Counted from the stretch's first letter, positions 26,750-38,643 are shown. The stretch is DNA of 64,000 bases from Hyphomicrobium sp. (GCA_002928735.1 PERL01000012.1:1-64000), one strand, 5' to 3'. Notes: generated by a model not told the origin, from the sequence alone. Program-made: numbers and translations.

Positions 26750-27340
26750 ATGACCTTCAAGCTCCCCGACCTCCCCTACGCCTACGACGCCCTCCAGCCC
26801 TACATGTCCGCCGAAACGTTGCAGTTCCATCACGACAAGCACCACCAGGCCTACGTCGACAACGGCAACAAGCTTATCGTCGGCTCTGGACTCGAAGGCA
26901 AATCCATCGAAGAAATCTGCGTCGCAGCTTTCAACGGCAAAAACGCCGGCCTCGTAAACAACATCGGCCAGCACTACAATCACATCCACTTCTGGAAGTG
27001 GATGAAGCCCAACGGCGGCGGCAAAAAACTGCCCGGCCGCCTGGAAAAACTGGTCGAGGAAATCGGGGGCTTCGACAAGGTCCGCGCCGACTTCCTGGCC
27101 GCCGGCACCACGCAGTTCGGCTCTGGCTGGGCCTGGCTCGCCATCCGCGACGGCAAGCTGGAGGTGACGAAGACCCCCAACGGCGAAAACCCGCTGATGC
27201 ACGGCGCCCAGCCGATCCTCGGCGTCGACGTCTGGGAGCACAGCTATTACATCGACTATCGCAACGCCCGTCCCAAGTATCTCGAGGCCTGGTTCGATAA
27301 TCTCGTGAACTGGGAGTACGTCGACGAAATGATGGGCTGA
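26750..27340 (+). CDS. sodB: Iron superoxide dismutase
   Basis: The 196-aa enzyme dismutates superoxide in the cytoplasm. Metal ligands are visible in HHDKHHQAYVDN (first His), GQHYNHIHFWKWM (second His) and the C-terminal DVWEHSYYIDYRN (Asp and third His). GAQPILGVDVWEH and the glycine-rich region support Fe rather than Mn use, but this is not decisive. The ATG at 26750 begins MTFKLPDLPYAYDALQP. A strong terminator follows. Confidence 0.96.
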   Translation: MTFKLPDLPYAYDALQPYMSAETLQFHHDKHHQAYVDNGNKLIVGSGLEGKSIEEICVAAFNGKNAGLVNNIGQHYNHIHFWKWMKPNGGGKKLPGRLEKLVEEIGGFDKVRADFLAAGTTQFGSGWAWLAIRDGKLEVTKTPNGENPLMHGAQPILGVDVWEHSYYIDYRNARPKYLEAWFDNLVNWEYVDEMMG

Positions 27341-27365
27341 TCCTTCAGACCTCGTTAGAACATAG

Positions 27366-27399
27366 AAAAAGCCATCCGCCGCACACGGGTGGCTTTTTT
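27366..27399 (+). terminator. Rho-independent terminator after sodB
   Basis: AAAAAGCCATCC pairs with GGGTGGCTTTTTT around a short loop, ending in a run of six T on the plus strand, 25 bp after the sodB stop. Confidence 0.92.
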
Positions 27400-27500
27400 G
27401 CACCCTTACCCCAGCGCCGCACATCGGCCCCCTTCATCTAATTTGTTACCTTTCGCGCCTATGCTAGGAGCGAGGATTGGGTTTGGTTTGGGGGGAAACC

Positions 27501-28877
27501 TTGCGCGCGTTGCGTGCCATCGCGAGTGTTGTGATCGTTGCGAGCGTCGTTGGTGGTTGCGCCGGCGCGATCGAGCGCACCCCCGTCCCGACCGCCATGG
27601 CCGCCGAAAAGGCTAACGTCCCCAACATTCCCGGCGCCCGCTTTTGGGCCGACGAAGCCCCCAAAGACCTCAAAAAGGCGTACGCGGAGCATCTCCAGGG
27701 CGTGCCCAAGCTCGGTGCCAGCGCACCGCTCGTCAACGGCCGTATGCAGATCGACGTTTTGGCCCTCTCGGGCGGCGGCTCCGATGGCGCGTTCGGCGCC
27801 GGCGTCCTGACCGGCTGGACCGCCCGCGGCGACCGCCCCGAATTCGAACACGTCACCGGCGTCTCCGCCGGCTCCATCATCGCGCCCTTCGCCTTCCTCG
27901 GACCGAAGTACGATCCGCAGTTGCGCGAAATCTGGACCGAATACAAAACCGACGAACTCGTCGTCCCCCAGATCGTCAACGGCCTCCTCGGCGGTCAAGC
28001 GCTCACCGACACGGGGCCACTGCGCAAACTCGTCGCCAAATACATCGACCGCGAATTCCTCATCGCCGTCTCCAAGGAATACCAGCGCGGCCGCCTACTC
28101 ACCGTCGGCACCACCAACCTCGACGCCAAGCGGCCCGTCGTCTGGAACATGGGCGCCATCGCCCGCCACTACGACAACCCGGAAGCCGTCCAACTCTTCC
28201 GCGACGTCATCGTCGCCTCCGCCGCGATTCCCGGCCTCTTCCCGCCCGTCAACATCAAGGTCAAGGTTGACGGTAAGCTCTACGATGAAATGCACGTGGA
28301 CGGCGGCGTCACGCGCCAGATCTACGTCACGCCCGTCAACCTACCGTTCCAGGCTTTCGACGTCCTCTATCCCAAGCCGCCGCAGCGCCACCTCTGGCTC
28401 GTCCACAATGGCAAGATGAACCCGCAGTTCGGCGCCGTGAAGCCCACCACGTTCGAGATCGCCGGCGAAAGCATCAACGCGCTGATGCTCTATCAGCACA
28501 AGGGCGACAACTACCGAATCTACCGCATGGCCAAGGATGCGGGTGCCAACTTCAACTCCATTGCCATCCCGCCGGAGTTCAATCACGCCTATACGGAAAA
28601 GTTCGACCTCGGCTATCAGCGCGCGCTGTATGAGGAAGGCATCCGGATCGGCAAAGCCAAGGACTGGCGAAAGAAGCCCAGTGATCTCCCGGAAGAACGG
28701 CCCGCGCGCGTTGCAAAGCCCAAGCCGGAACCGGCTTCACCCGCTCCGGCTACGCCAGAAGCACCGGCCGCCACACCCCTAGAACCCGGCGACACCGAGC
28801 CCGCAGCACCCAAACCACCCGGCCAGCCCGTTGCCATGGACCGCGTCTCAGACCTCGAGACCAGCGCCACCCAATAG
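27501..28877 (+). CDS. Patatin-like phospholipase lipoprotein
   Basis: The 458-aa product is a predicted lipoprotein: hydrophobic start (RALRAIASVVIVASVVGG) and lipobox VGGC with the acylated Cys. The patatin domain has the oxyanion loop SGGGSDGAFGAGV, the nucleophile in GVSAGS and the Asp of the dyad in HVDGG, so it is likely an active acyl hydrolase in the cell envelope. The last 75 residues are a Pro/Ala/Glu-rich tail. The start is set at TTG 27501 because GGGGGGAAACC lies just upstream; a TTG at 27477 is possible but lacks a ribosome site. Confidence 0.9.
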   Translation: MRALRAIASVVIVASVVGGCAGAIERTPVPTAMAAEKANVPNIPGARFWADEAPKDLKKAYAEHLQGVPKLGASAPLVNGRMQIDVLALSGGGSDGAFGAGVLTGWTARGDRPEFEHVTGVSAGSIIAPFAFLGPKYDPQLREIWTEYKTDELVVPQIVNGLLGGQALTDTGPLRKLVAKYIDREFLIAVSKEYQRGRLLTVGTTNLDAKRPVVWNMGAIARHYDNPEAVQLFRDVIVASAAIPGLFPPVNIKVKVDGKLYDEMHVDGGVTRQIYVTPVNLPFQAFDVLYPKPPQRHLWLVHNGKMNPQFGAVKPTTFEIAGESINALMLYQHKGDNYRIYRMAKDAGANFNSIAIPPEFNHAYTEKFDLGYQRALYEEGIRIGKAKDWRKKPSDLPEERPARVAKPKPEPASPAPATPEAPAATPLEPGDTEPAAPKPPGQPVAMDRVSDLETSATQ

Positions 28878-28898
28878 CGCCGCGGTGCGGCCGCCCGC

Positions 28899-29240
28899 TT
28901 ACACATGCTCGACGTAGTTTTTCAAATCGCGAATGCGGTTGAGATACGCGCGGCGGATGCAGAAGAAACCGGTCCCGCAGGCATTGCGCGCAGCCATCCA
29001 ATCGCGCTGCTCGGAGCGCACCTTGCCCGTCTGATCGAAATACCGCGCCCGTTCCAGGGCCCGGCGATACCAGCTATCCATGCGCTCATCGAGGCTACCC
29101 AGCCAACGGCTCTGGCAAACGCGCACCTCCGCCGCCGGCCGTCCCTCCAATTCCATGCAGCTGAAGCTCGCAGCCTTGGCAGGCGCCATCGTCACCGACA
29201 TGAGGGCAGCAGCTGCGATGGCACCGATCAGAAGTTTCAT
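28899..29240 (-). CDS. LprI-like (DUF1311-type) periplasmic protein
   Basis: The 113-aa protein has a signal peptide (1-23, ...MAPAKAA) and four cysteines in SFSCMELEGRPAAEVRVCQS and ACGTGFFCIRRAYLNRI, the spacing of the LprI/YecT lysozyme-inhibitor-like fold. The family binds lysozyme in some bacteria, but a function here is not proven. It converges with the patatin gene, about 20 bp apart. Confidence 0.8.
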   Translation of the reverse strand: MKLLIGAIAAAALMSVTMAPAKAASFSCMELEGRPAAEVRVCQSRWLGSLDERMDSWYRRALERARYFDQTGKVRSEQRDWMAARNACGTGFFCIRRAYLNRIRDLKNYVEHV

Positions 29241-29334
29241 GGGGGCTGTCTCCGGTCTCGACGTTAAGATGAGACCAACTGTGCCGCCTGCCGCCTGAAT
29301 TGCCTCTGAACCCGCCGTTCATCCCCCGTTTAGG

Positions 29335-29670
29335 TCACGGCTTCTCGGATAAGCTGTTCAAATAGCCCAGGAATGCCTCGATTTGCGGCGGCTCGAACTT
29401 GAACACGGGCATATCCGGATGCCCCGAGACAATGCCCTCCGCCAACGCTTCGGCCAGATTCTCACTGGGATAGATCTCGACCACGTCTCGGAACGGCGGC
29501 GCCTTCTCGTGCGGGCTCTTGTCGTCGCGCCCGGTCGCATGGCACCGCGCGCACTTTTCTTCGACCAGCGCTTTGCCCTCAGCGATCATAGCTTCATCTC
29601 CGGCCAACGCCGGAGACGCAGCGCTCACACCGCACAGGATCACCAGGACTGAAAGTCGGCCAATGGTCAA
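29335..29670 (-). CDS. Small periplasmic c-type cytochrome
   Basis: The 111-aa protein has a signal peptide (1-23) and one heme site CARCH (Cys40, Cys43, His44). A Met in [21 protein letters not shown] is the probable sixth ligand, giving a class I cytochrome c. The start is a TTG at 29670 that shares TTGA with the stop of the upstream HerA-like gene, so translation is coupled. Electron carrier function is likely; partner unknown. Confidence 0.88.
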   Translation of the reverse strand: MTIGRLSVLVILCGVSAASPALAGDEAMIAEGKALVEEKCARCHATGRDDKSPHEKAPPFRDVVEIYPSENLAEALAEGIVSGHPDMPVFKFEPPQIEAFLGYLNSLSEKP

Positions 29671-31178
29671 CGCTTGCCCCCCTTGATCGATCCCACGATG
29701 ATGTTCTTGATCGTCGTTGCAATCGTGCGCGAGATCGAACGTTGCAATTCCTTGCCGATCATCTCGCCCATGCCCTGCTGACCGCGCTTGGTTCCGGTCT
29801 TGCCGCCGGCTGCCCCGCCGCCACCCAAAATCACATCCGCCCAGCTCCCGCCCTCGCCCGCATTGGCCTGCTGCGCAGCGGCTTCCGTACGCTTAGTCAG
29901 GATCTCGTGTGCACTCTCCCGGTCAACCGCCTCTTCATACTTCCCATAAACCGGGCTGTATTCGATCACGCTCAACCGCTCGTCCTTCGACACCGGCCCA
30001 AGGCGCGCTTCCGGCGGCCGAATGAACGTCCGCTGCACCATCGACGGCTCGCCCTTGTTCTCCAGCATCGAGACCAGCGCTTCGCCGACCTTCAGCTCCA
30101 TGATCACCTTTTCGGTGTCGAGATCCGGGTTCTTGCGGAACGTGGTCGCCGCAGCCTTCACGGCCTTCTGCTCCTGCGGCGTGAACGCGCGCAACGCGTG
30201 CTGCACGCGATTGCCAAGCTGCGCCGAAACAGTATTGGGCACATCCATCGGGTTCTGCGTAATGAAATAGACGCCGACGCCCTTCGAACGAATGAGGCGC
30301 GCCACCTGCTCGATGCGCTCCAGCAAAGCCTTCGGCGCATCGTTAAACAACAGATGCGCCTCGTCGAAAAAGAACACGAGCTTCGGCTTGGGCTGATCGC
30401 CCACTTCCGGCAGCGTCATCCAAAGCTTCGACAGCATCCAAAGCAGGAACGTCGCGTAAAGACGCGGCTTTTCCATCAGCCTGTCGGCGGCAAGCAAGTT
30501 GATCACGCCGCGCCCATCCGGGGCCACCCGCATGAAATCCATGATGTCGAGCGCCGGTTCGCCAAAAAACTGATTGGCGCCCTGCTCTTCCAGCACCAGG
30601 AACCGCCGCTGGATCGATCCCACCGACGTCGCCGCCACGTTCCCGTATTGCGTGCCGATCTCTTTCGACCGCTCCGAGATGTTGTTCATGAGCGAGCGCA
30701 GATCTTTCAGATCGACGAGCGGCATCTTCTCATCCGCCGCCACCCGGAACGCGATGTTTAAGACGCCTTCTTGAACCTCGTTGAGTTCCAACAAACGCGA
30801 CAGCAACAGCGGCCCCATGTCCTGCACGGTGGCACGGATCGGATGACCCTGCTCGCCGAACACGTCCCAGAAAATCGACGGATAAGCGCGTTGCTGGTAG
30901 GTGTCCCCCAGCCCAACTTCGCCCGCGCGCTTGACGAGAAAGTCCTTCGGCTCACCCACCGCCGCTATGCCCGAAAGGTCACCCTTGATGTCGGCCGCAA
31001 ATACCGGCACACCAGCCGCCGAAAACCCTTCCGCCAGCACTTGCAGGGTCACGGTCTTACCCGTGCCCGTGGCCCCCGTGATCAGCCCATGCCGGTTGGC
31101 GAGTTTCAGATCGAGATATTCCGGCTTGATGCTTTTGCCGACGAAGATCTTGCCGTCTTGCAAAACCTGCTCGCTCAT
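29667..31178 (-). CDS. HerA/DUF853-like ATPase (YjgR family)
   Basis: The 503-aa protein has Walker A GATGTGKT (35-42), [11 protein letters not shown], Walker [14 protein letters not shown] and [13 protein letters not shown], the signature of the DUF853/YjgR group of HerA-FtsK ATPases. These are hexameric motor ATPases of unknown cellular task. The ATG at 31178 begins [17 protein letters not shown]; the longer frame is not conserved in type. It overlaps the downstream cytochrome gene by 4 bp. Confidence 0.92.
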   Translation of the reverse strand: MSEQVLQDGKIFVGKSIKPEYLDLKLANRHGLITGATGTGKTVTLQVLAEGFSAAGVPVFAADIKGDLSGIAAVGEPKDFLVKRAGEVGLGDTYQQRAYPSIFWDVFGEQGHPIRATVQDMGPLLLSRLLELNEVQEGVLNIAFRVAADEKMPLVDLKDLRSLMNNISERSKEIGTQYGNVAATSVGSIQRRFLVLEEQGANQFFGEPALDIMDFMRVAPDGRGVINLLAADRLMEKPRLYATFLLWMLSKLWMTLPEVGDQPKPKLVFFFDEAHLLFNDAPKALLERIEQVARLIRSKGVGVYFITQNPMDVPNTVSAQLGNRVQHALRAFTPQEQKAVKAAATTFRKNPDLDTEKVIMELKVGEALVSMLENKGEPSMVQRTFIRPPEARLGPVSKDERLSVIEYSPVYGKYEEAVDRESAHEILTKRTEAAAQQANAGEGGSWADVILGGGGAAGGKTGTKRGQQGMGEMIGKELQRSISRTIATTIKNIIVGSIKGGKR

Positions 31179-31487
31179 GGGTCCGCCACTCCGTGGTCCA
31201 AGGGCTAAAATCGGGACGATGCCGCCCGCTGAGGTCGACTCGGGCGGCCCCGTCATTGGGAACCCTCTTGGCACGCAAACCCAGCCATTGCAAACCCTGG
31301 TTGCATGGCTCACTGATACCCATCTGCATGAAACACTTTCCGCTTCGCTGCGGCGTCACGCCGAGCCCCATGTGACCGTTTTTTGAATGCAGAACCCGAG
31401 CCTTGCCCCTATAGACTGCCCAAGCATTGATCGGGCGCAGCGCAGCGCCCAGCGCGCTTTTCCACTCCCACTGATGGACACCCGCCG
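31179..31487. promoter_or_regulatory. Divergent intergenic region before mutA
   Basis: The 309-bp gap separates the HerA-like ATPase (minus) from mutA (plus) and should contain both promoters. No cobalamin riboswitch box, terminator or clear operator is visible. Confidence 0.35.
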
Positions 31488-33389
31488 ATGACCGCACCCA
31501 CCTCGTCCGACGCGCCCGTCATGCCGCTCGCCACCGGCTTCACCGAAGCCACCCGCGATGCCTGGCTCGCCCTCGTCGACAAGGCGATCAAGGGCGCCGA
31601 GTTCGAAAAGAAAATGATCGGCAAAACCGCCGACGGCCTGCGCATCGAGCCGATCTACACGCCCGCCGACGCGCTGCCCCATGCAGCCGGCAGCGTACCC
31701 GGCGCCGCGCCCCTGACGCGCGGCACGCACGCCACCCCCAACGGTCTCGGCTGGGACATTCGCCAGTTCCACGCCGGCGCTGACGTGAAGGCCATCAACA
31801 CCGCCATCCTCGAAGACTTGAACGGCGGCACCACATCGATCACGCTGCTCGTCGGCCCATCGGGTCTGCCGCTGACCGACGGCGTTTTCTCCAAAGCCCT
31901 CGATGGCGTGCTGCTCGATATTTGCCCCGTGTCACTTCTCGCCGGCGAAAAAACTGCCGCCGCCGCTGACCAGCTCATTGCGCTCTGGTCCGCCAAAGGC
32001 ATCGCGCCCGCCGATCGCCGCGGCCACCTCAACGCCGATCCGCTCGGCGTCCTCGCAACCACCGGCAACCTCTCCACCCCACTCGACGCCGCCCTCGCCG
32101 AGGCCATCGCCCTCATCGGCAAGACCAAAGATATGCCGGGCGTCACAGCACTCCTCACCGATGGCAATGCCTATCACTGCGCCGGCGCCACCGAAGCCCA
32201 GGAACTGGCCGCAACGCTGGCCACCCTCGTCGCCTACCTGCGCGCCGCCGACAAAGCCGGCATCGCCCCCGCCGACGCGCTGCCCAAGATCGCCGTCAAC
32301 CTCGCCGTCGATGCCGACCAGTTCCTCGGCATCGCCAAGCTGCGCGCCGCCCGCCGCCTCGTCTGGCGCATCGCCGAAGCATCAGGAGCCGGCGACGCCG
32401 CCAAGTCCGTCCGCTTCGACGCCGTCACATCTTGGCGAATGCTGGCCAAGCGCGACCCGTGGACCAACATCATCCGCACGGCCATTGCCTGCGCCGGAGG
32501 CGCCCTCGGCGGCGCTGACAGCATCACCGTGCTGCCCTTCACCTATCCACTCGGCGAAACCGACAGCTTCGCCCGCCGCGTCGCCCGCAACATCCAGATC
32601 GTCTGCCAGGAAGAGAGCTATCTCGGCCGCGTCGTCGATCCCGCCGGCGGCTCCTGGTATGTCGAAAAGCTCACCGACGATCTGGCGCAGAAGGCGTGGT
32701 CGCTGTTCCAGGACATCGAGAAGCACGGCGGCATGGCAGCAGCCCTCCAGTCTGGCTATGTCCAGGCCGAAATCGCCAAGTGCGCCGAGACCAAAGCGAA
32801 AGCCATCGCCACCGGCCGCGCTGAACTGACAGGGGTCTCCGCGTTCCCGATCCTCGGCGACGATGGGATCGAAACAACGCCCTGGCCGCAAAACCCGCCC
32901 GCCAAAGCCACGCCGGCCATCACCATCACGCCGCTCAAAATGGCCCGCCTCGCCGAGCCCTTCGAAACGCTCCGCGATGCCGCCGACGCCCGCGCCGCCA
33001 AGACCGGCAAACCCTTCGCCGTATTCCTCGCCAGCCTTGGCCAGGTCGTCGAACACAACGTCCGCTCCACCTGGATCAAGAACTACCTCGCCGCCGGCGG
33101 CATCGCAGCCAACATGAGCGACGGCTACCCGAACGCGGACGCCGCCGCGAGCGCCTTCAAAGCCTCCGGCCTCGACGCGGCCTGCATCTGCTCGTCCGAC
33201 GCCGTCAACGCCGAGCACGCTGAAGCCACGGCCAAAGCACTCAAAGCCGCCGGCGCCAAATTGGTCCTCATGGCCGGCCGCCCCGGCGACCGCGAAGCCG
33301 CTCTTAAAGCCGCCGGAGTGGACCAGTTCCTCTTCGCCGGCGCCGATGCCGTCGCCACACTCGCCGATCTGCAAAAGAAACTGAGCTAA
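31488..33389 (+). CDS. mutA: Methylmalonyl-CoA mutase small (beta) subunit
   Basis: The 633-aa chain has the TIM-barrel half of methylmalonyl-CoA mutase (ITSWRMLAKRDPWTNIIRTA, FARRVARNIQIVCQEESYLGR, DPAGGSWYVEKLTDDLA). In the C-terminal Rossmann domain the B12-binding DxHxxG is missing: SLGQVVEHNVRSTWIKNYL stands in its place. That marks the non-catalytic small subunit of a heterodimer with MutB. The enzyme interconverts (R)-methylmalonyl-CoA and succinyl-CoA. The ribosome site is weak. mutB lies 870 bp downstream beyond an antisense gene. Confidence 0.94.
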   Translation: MTAPTSSDAPVMPLATGFTEATRDAWLALVDKAIKGAEFEKKMIGKTADGLRIEPIYTPADALPHAAGSVPGAAPLTRGTHATPNGLGWDIRQFHAGADVKAINTAILEDLNGGTTSITLLVGPSGLPLTDGVFSKALDGVLLDICPVSLLAGEKTAAAADQLIALWSAKGIAPADRRGHLNADPLGVLATTGNLSTPLDAALAEAIALIGKTKDMPGVTALLTDGNAYHCAGATEAQELAATLATLVAYLRAADKAGIAPADALPKIAVNLAVDADQFLGIAKLRAARRLVWRIAEASGAGDAAKSVRFDAVTSWRMLAKRDPWTNIIRTAIACAGGALGGADSITVLPFTYPLGETDSFARRVARNIQIVCQEESYLGRVVDPAGGSWYVEKLTDDLAQKAWSLFQDIEKHGGMAAALQSGYVQAEIAKCAETKAKAIATGRAELTGVSAFPILGDDGIETTPWPQNPPAKATPAITITPLKMARLAEPFETLRDAADARAAKTGKPFAVFLASLGQVVEHNVRSTWIKNYLAAGGIAANMSDGYPNADAAASAFKASGLDAACICSSDAVNAEHAEATAKALKAAGAKLVLMAGRPGDREAALKAAGVDQFLFAGADAVATLADLQKKLS

Positions 33390-33396
33390 CGGGCGC

Positions 33397-34152
33397 TCAC
33401 CGGTTCTTATCCGAAAACGCCTTCGATTCCTTCTTCGCCGCCGCGAACATCGACTGCGCCGCCTCTGGCGCATCGCTCAATTCCCGCCGGAACGATTGCG
33501 TCACCCAGCGATCGCCGGCCTGCATGAACGCCTGCACGTTCAAGAACCGCAGCGCCTTGCCCGAGGGCGAATAGACGATCCGCAGCGCCGCCAAATAGCA
33601 GGCATGGTCGTCCTCTCCGACCACACCCAGAAAGATCTCCGGCGTCTCCAGCGAAAGCTTCGCATTGGCCGTCTTCACCATCTCCGCGAAGTCGGCCCCG
33701 TCGTACTTCGGATGCCCCCAATTCGCCGATTGTGCGTCCTGGCACAATTGCTTCACCGCGCCGTGCGAGCCCAGGCTGCGCTCGTCGTCGCTGGGATAGG
33801 TCACTGTATTTTTCTCGAACGCCACCCACTCGGGCAGCCATTCCGCCGTCCCGGCCCGCGCCGCATCGAGCGCCGCGCACGGAACATAAAGCGCCAGCAA
33901 TTCAGTCCCCGACTTCAGCCCCGGTTCAAACCCCGTCTCATGCCCCGGCACACCCACCTTCGGCGTGTCGAAAGCGCAATGCCCATCGGGCGCATCGAAC
34001 GTCAGAACTGGCTCCGGCGACGCCCTCTCGCGCACGGGCGCCTCGTCCCCCGGTGCGGCCCAGACACCCGGCGCCGCTACGAGAACCCCAATGGCCGCCG
34101 TCACCGCCGCTAGCGTGTTGATAATCTTGCGTCCTTTGATTACCACGATCAT
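33397..34152 (-). CDS. Secreted hypothetical protein, antisense between mutA and mutB
   Basis: The 251-aa product from the ATG at 34152 has a signal peptide (about 1-33, INTLAAVTAAIGVLVAAPGVWA) and a soluble domain with HCAFDTPKVG, ALYVPCAALDAARAG, VKQLCQDAQSANWG and LGVVGEDDHACYLAALRIVY. Four spaced cysteines suggest disulfides. No family is recognised. Its stop is 8 bp from the mutA stop on the other strand. Confidence 0.75.
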   Translation of the reverse strand: MIVVIKGRKIINTLAAVTAAIGVLVAAPGVWAAPGDEAPVRERASPEPVLTFDAPDGHCAFDTPKVGVPGHETGFEPGLKSGTELLALYVPCAALDAARAGTAEWLPEWVAFEKNTVTYPSDDERSLGSHGAVKQLCQDAQSANWGHPKYDGADFAEMVKTANAKLSLETPEIFLGVVGEDDHACYLAALRIVYSPSGKALRFLNVQAFMQAGDRWVTQSFRRELSDAPEAAQSMFAAAKKESKAFSDKNR

Positions 34153-34259
34153 AGCACCGCCCCTCCCGGACGCTGTTCGGGGCGATGTTCGCCGCATCGC
34201 CTTCCGCCCTACCTTTATGCTACCAAGACGCACGCGTAGAGACCGCTCCAGAGATCAAC

Positions 34260-36425
<2,166 letters not shown>

Positions 36426-36446
36426 GCAGCGTCGCCACCCCACTGC

Positions 36447-36476
36447 TGTCATCCTCGGGCTCGTCCCGAGGACCCA
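36447..36476. repeat. Dispersed palindromic repeat, left arm
   Basis: The 30-bp unit tgtcatcctcgggctcgtcc... contains the palindromic core cctcgggc/gcccgagg-like sequence. It pairs with an inverted relative at 36546-36575 and is repeated at 39555-39584 with one substitution. It is of the REP type common in rhizobial genomes. Confidence 0.75.
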
Positions 36477-36545
36477 TCGGGCCGCAGGGTCAGATCAAGC
36501 AGCAGCCCCAACGCTCGCGCAACACCCACCCTCTCCGCCTTACCC

Positions 36546-36575
36546 TGGATCCTCGGCCTAAAGCTGAGGATGACA
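36546..36575. repeat. Dispersed palindromic repeat, right arm (inverted)
   Basis: Read on the minus strand the unit begins TGTCATCCTCAGCTTTAGGC and ends GGATCCA, clearly related to the arm at 36447-36476. Together they bracket a 129-bp non-coding element between mutB and the desaturase, resembling a BIME/MITE-like unit. Confidence 0.7.
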
Positions 36576-36606
36576 CATGTGGGAGTCGTACAATCGGGTC
36601 ACCGGC

Positions 36607-38004
36607 CTACTCCGCCGCATCCCTGCGCTCAGCCTTCAGCGACGCCTGCTTCTCCCGTTCCAGCGCCGCAGGATCGCTCAACTCCGCCCGCTCCAGCACG
36701 GTCTCGTCCACATGCGCCGCCTCGCGCGTCACCGGCGCGTGCTCCTTCAACAGCACCCCGAACGCCGTCGGCTTGCCCTCCGTCATGCGCCCGTAGAGTC
36801 CCTCAACGATCTGCGCTTTCTCCGCATACTCCGCATCCCGCAGCAGCCGCTCGTGGAACCGGCGCAGCTTATAATGAGGCACCGTCGCCATCAGATGGTG
36901 CGGCTGGTGATACTCCATCCCCCACGGCAGCACGGCGTAACGAAACAGCGGTCCCGTCAAAATCACGCGCGAATTGGTATACCGCCCGCGATCCGCATTC
37001 CCATGCTGAATCCACTCGCGGAAAATCATGAACACCGGAAACGTCGTGAACAACGGCACGACCCAGTAGAGGCCGTAGTACATCCACGCCTTCTCGTAGC
37101 CCGTCAGATCAATCGCCGTCAGCGACCCATAGACGATCGCCATGAACGAGATGCGCGCAATCGAACCTATCCTGTGCGACAGCACCGGCTCCACGCGCCC
37201 CGACGCAAACCAGTCCTCGGGAATGACGGCGTAAAACACCACCGTCGCCGCCCACATGGCGAAGAACGTCCCCATCACAGCCGCCGCGCCAAAGCCCGCG
37301 AGCATCATGCCGATCAGCACGGCCGGCACCACACCGGCAAACAGAATGCCCACCGTCTGCGCCGCCGGATGCCCAGGCCGCTTCGGATCGGCGTAAGGAT
37401 TGGTGCCAAGCCCCAGCGCGCTGTAGCGGGCTCGCGCCACCGTGTATTTCACGAGGTTGGGAATCCATAAGAGCCGCAACAGACCCTTCGCCAGTTCCAC
37501 GTGCGTCAATGGAAAATCGAGCCAATGACCGCTCTCGTCGGCTTGGCCATAAATCGGATCGCGCGCCGGATCGTTGACGAATTGATGATGCGCCATGTGA
37601 TGCAGGCGATAGTGATGCGTGGAGGTATAAATCGGAAATCCCGCCAACCAATCTCCAGCAACCTCATTCAAAGTGCGGTTTGCGAACAATTGATAGTGCG
37701 TCCCCTCGTGGATCGCGCCACCCAACTGATGCTGCGATGCGCCCATCACAACGATGGCAACAATCGCCAAAGGCAGGATTGCCTCCCAGCCATATCCCAA
37801 CGCCCGCAACTGGCTCTCGCCCCAAATCGCCAGAAACAGCGTGCCCGCAATCACAAACCAGTTCAGCGCCAAGTAGCGCCAGTTGGTCCAGTTATCCCGA
37901 GCCTTGAACGCCTCCATCTCGCCGGGCGAAATCCGCCCCTCACGATTGCGAACAGAATCGCGCGTGTCCCGCGCAGTGGAAGCATCAGACTGTTTCAAGG
38001 ACAA
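36607..38004 (-). CDS. Membrane fatty acid desaturase family protein
   Basis: The 465-aa integral membrane protein has the three His boxes of the desaturase/hydroxylase superfamily: HEGTHYQ, HHYRLHHMAHHQF and YHQPHHLMATVPHY. Hydrophobic segments flank them (WFVIAGTLFLAIWG, ILPLAIVAIVVMGA, AVLIGMMLAGFGAAAVMG, FYAVIP region). It is likely a di-iron oxygen-dependent desaturase or hydroxylase of acyl lipids or carotenoid-type substrates. Substrate unknown. It stands alone. Confidence 0.9.
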   Translation of the reverse strand: MSLKQSDASTARDTRDSVRNREGRISPGEMEAFKARDNWTNWRYLALNWFVIAGTLFLAIWGESQLRALGYGWEAILPLAIVAIVVMGASQHQLGGAIHEGTHYQLFANRTLNEVAGDWLAGFPIYTSTHHYRLHHMAHHQFVNDPARDPIYGQADESGHWLDFPLTHVELAKGLLRLLWIPNLVKYTVARARYSALGLGTNPYADPKRPGHPAAQTVGILFAGVVPAVLIGMMLAGFGAAAVMGTFFAMWAATVVFYAVIPEDWFASGRVEPVLSHRIGSIARISFMAIVYGSLTAIDLTGYEKAWMYYGLYWVVPLFTTFPVFMIFREWIQHGNADRGRYTNSRVILTGPLFRYAVLPWGMEYHQPHHLMATVPHYKLRRFHERLLRDAEYAEKAQIVEGLYGRMTEGKPTAFGVLLKEHAPVTREAAHVDETVLERAELSDPAALEREKQASLKAERRDAAE

Positions 38005-38176
38005 ACTCCATCAAGCACCGCAACAACCATCGCGCGCGGCCAGAGATGCGGCCAAGGGAATACCCTTAAGTATACGTTTGAAAAGCCCAATCGGCGCAGA
38101 CAGACGACAAAAAGTTAGGAGCAGAACGGATCAACCCCGCCGGTAATCGGCAGTCGCGCAAGCAATCACATGAGGG

Positions 38177-38213
38177 AAACCGGCAGTGTCGGGAGGGACG
38201 ACACTGCCGGTTT
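38177..38213. terminator. Perfect 14-bp hairpin, probable bidirectional terminator
   Basis: AACCGGCAGTGTCG (38178-38191) pairs perfectly with CGACACTGCCGGTT (38199-38212) around a 7-nt loop. It lies 50 bp past the stop of the repeat-protein gene on the minus strand, with TTTCCC following in that direction and TTTTAAG in the plus direction. Confidence 0.8.
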
Positions 38214-38262
38214 TAAGCCAGCACAGATCTTTCGGGGAAGGACGAGATCCGCCAGCAAAATT

Positions 38263-38547
38263 TTAGCGGCCGATGCCCGGATGATCCTGCATCGCCTTTT
38301 CGGCAAGGCCCTGTGCGGCCGGCTTGGCAGTGGGGTTGGCTGTAGAGCCGGAACCGCTGACGCCGGGCGCGATACGCATGGCGTGTTCGGCAAGCCCGCC
38401 GGTCTCAGGTTTGGCAGTCGGATTGGCGGTGACGCCGGAACCGTTAACGCCAGGGTTGTCCTGCATCACTTTGGTGGAGAGATCGCGCGCTGAAGCAAAC
38501 GAATGCGAAGCTGCGAGAACGAGTGCGGCGAAGATGAAGCGGTTCAT
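38263..38547 (-). CDS. Small secreted protein with two tandem 30-residue repeats
   Basis: The ATG at 38547 gives 94 aa. After a signal peptide (1-20, ...SHSFASA) two copies of the pattern PGVxGSGxTANPTAKPxxxGLAExAM follow (about residues 32-88), then a partial third start PGIGR at the C-terminus. No cysteines or known domain. It is divergent from a TetR-type regulator with three shared operator-like sites, suggesting it is a regulated target. Function unknown. Confidence 0.78.
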   Translation of the reverse strand: MNRFIFAALVLAASHSFASARDLSTKVMQDNPGVNGSGVTANPTAKPETGGLAEHAMRIAPGVSGSGSTANPTAKPAAQGLAEKAMQDHPGIGR

Positions 38548-38623
38548 GGTGTTTTCTCCGTGAGAGAGCCAAGTAGAAGAACAATCTTGTTTCCGGGGCG
38601 TCTGCTCGGGCCGCCGGTGAAAC

Positions 38624-38643
38624 AAAACTAGACGATCCGTTTT
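38624..38643. promoter_or_regulatory. TetR-type operator candidate O1
   Basis: AAAACTAGACGATCCGTTTT fits AAAAC-N4-CG-N4-GTTTT, an imperfect dyad. It lies 77 bp upstream of the repeat-protein start. Confidence 0.7.

Noticed and set aside
31179-31487. Possible cobalamin riboswitch upstream of mutA
   Set aside because: No B12-box or matching conserved stems could be found by eye.
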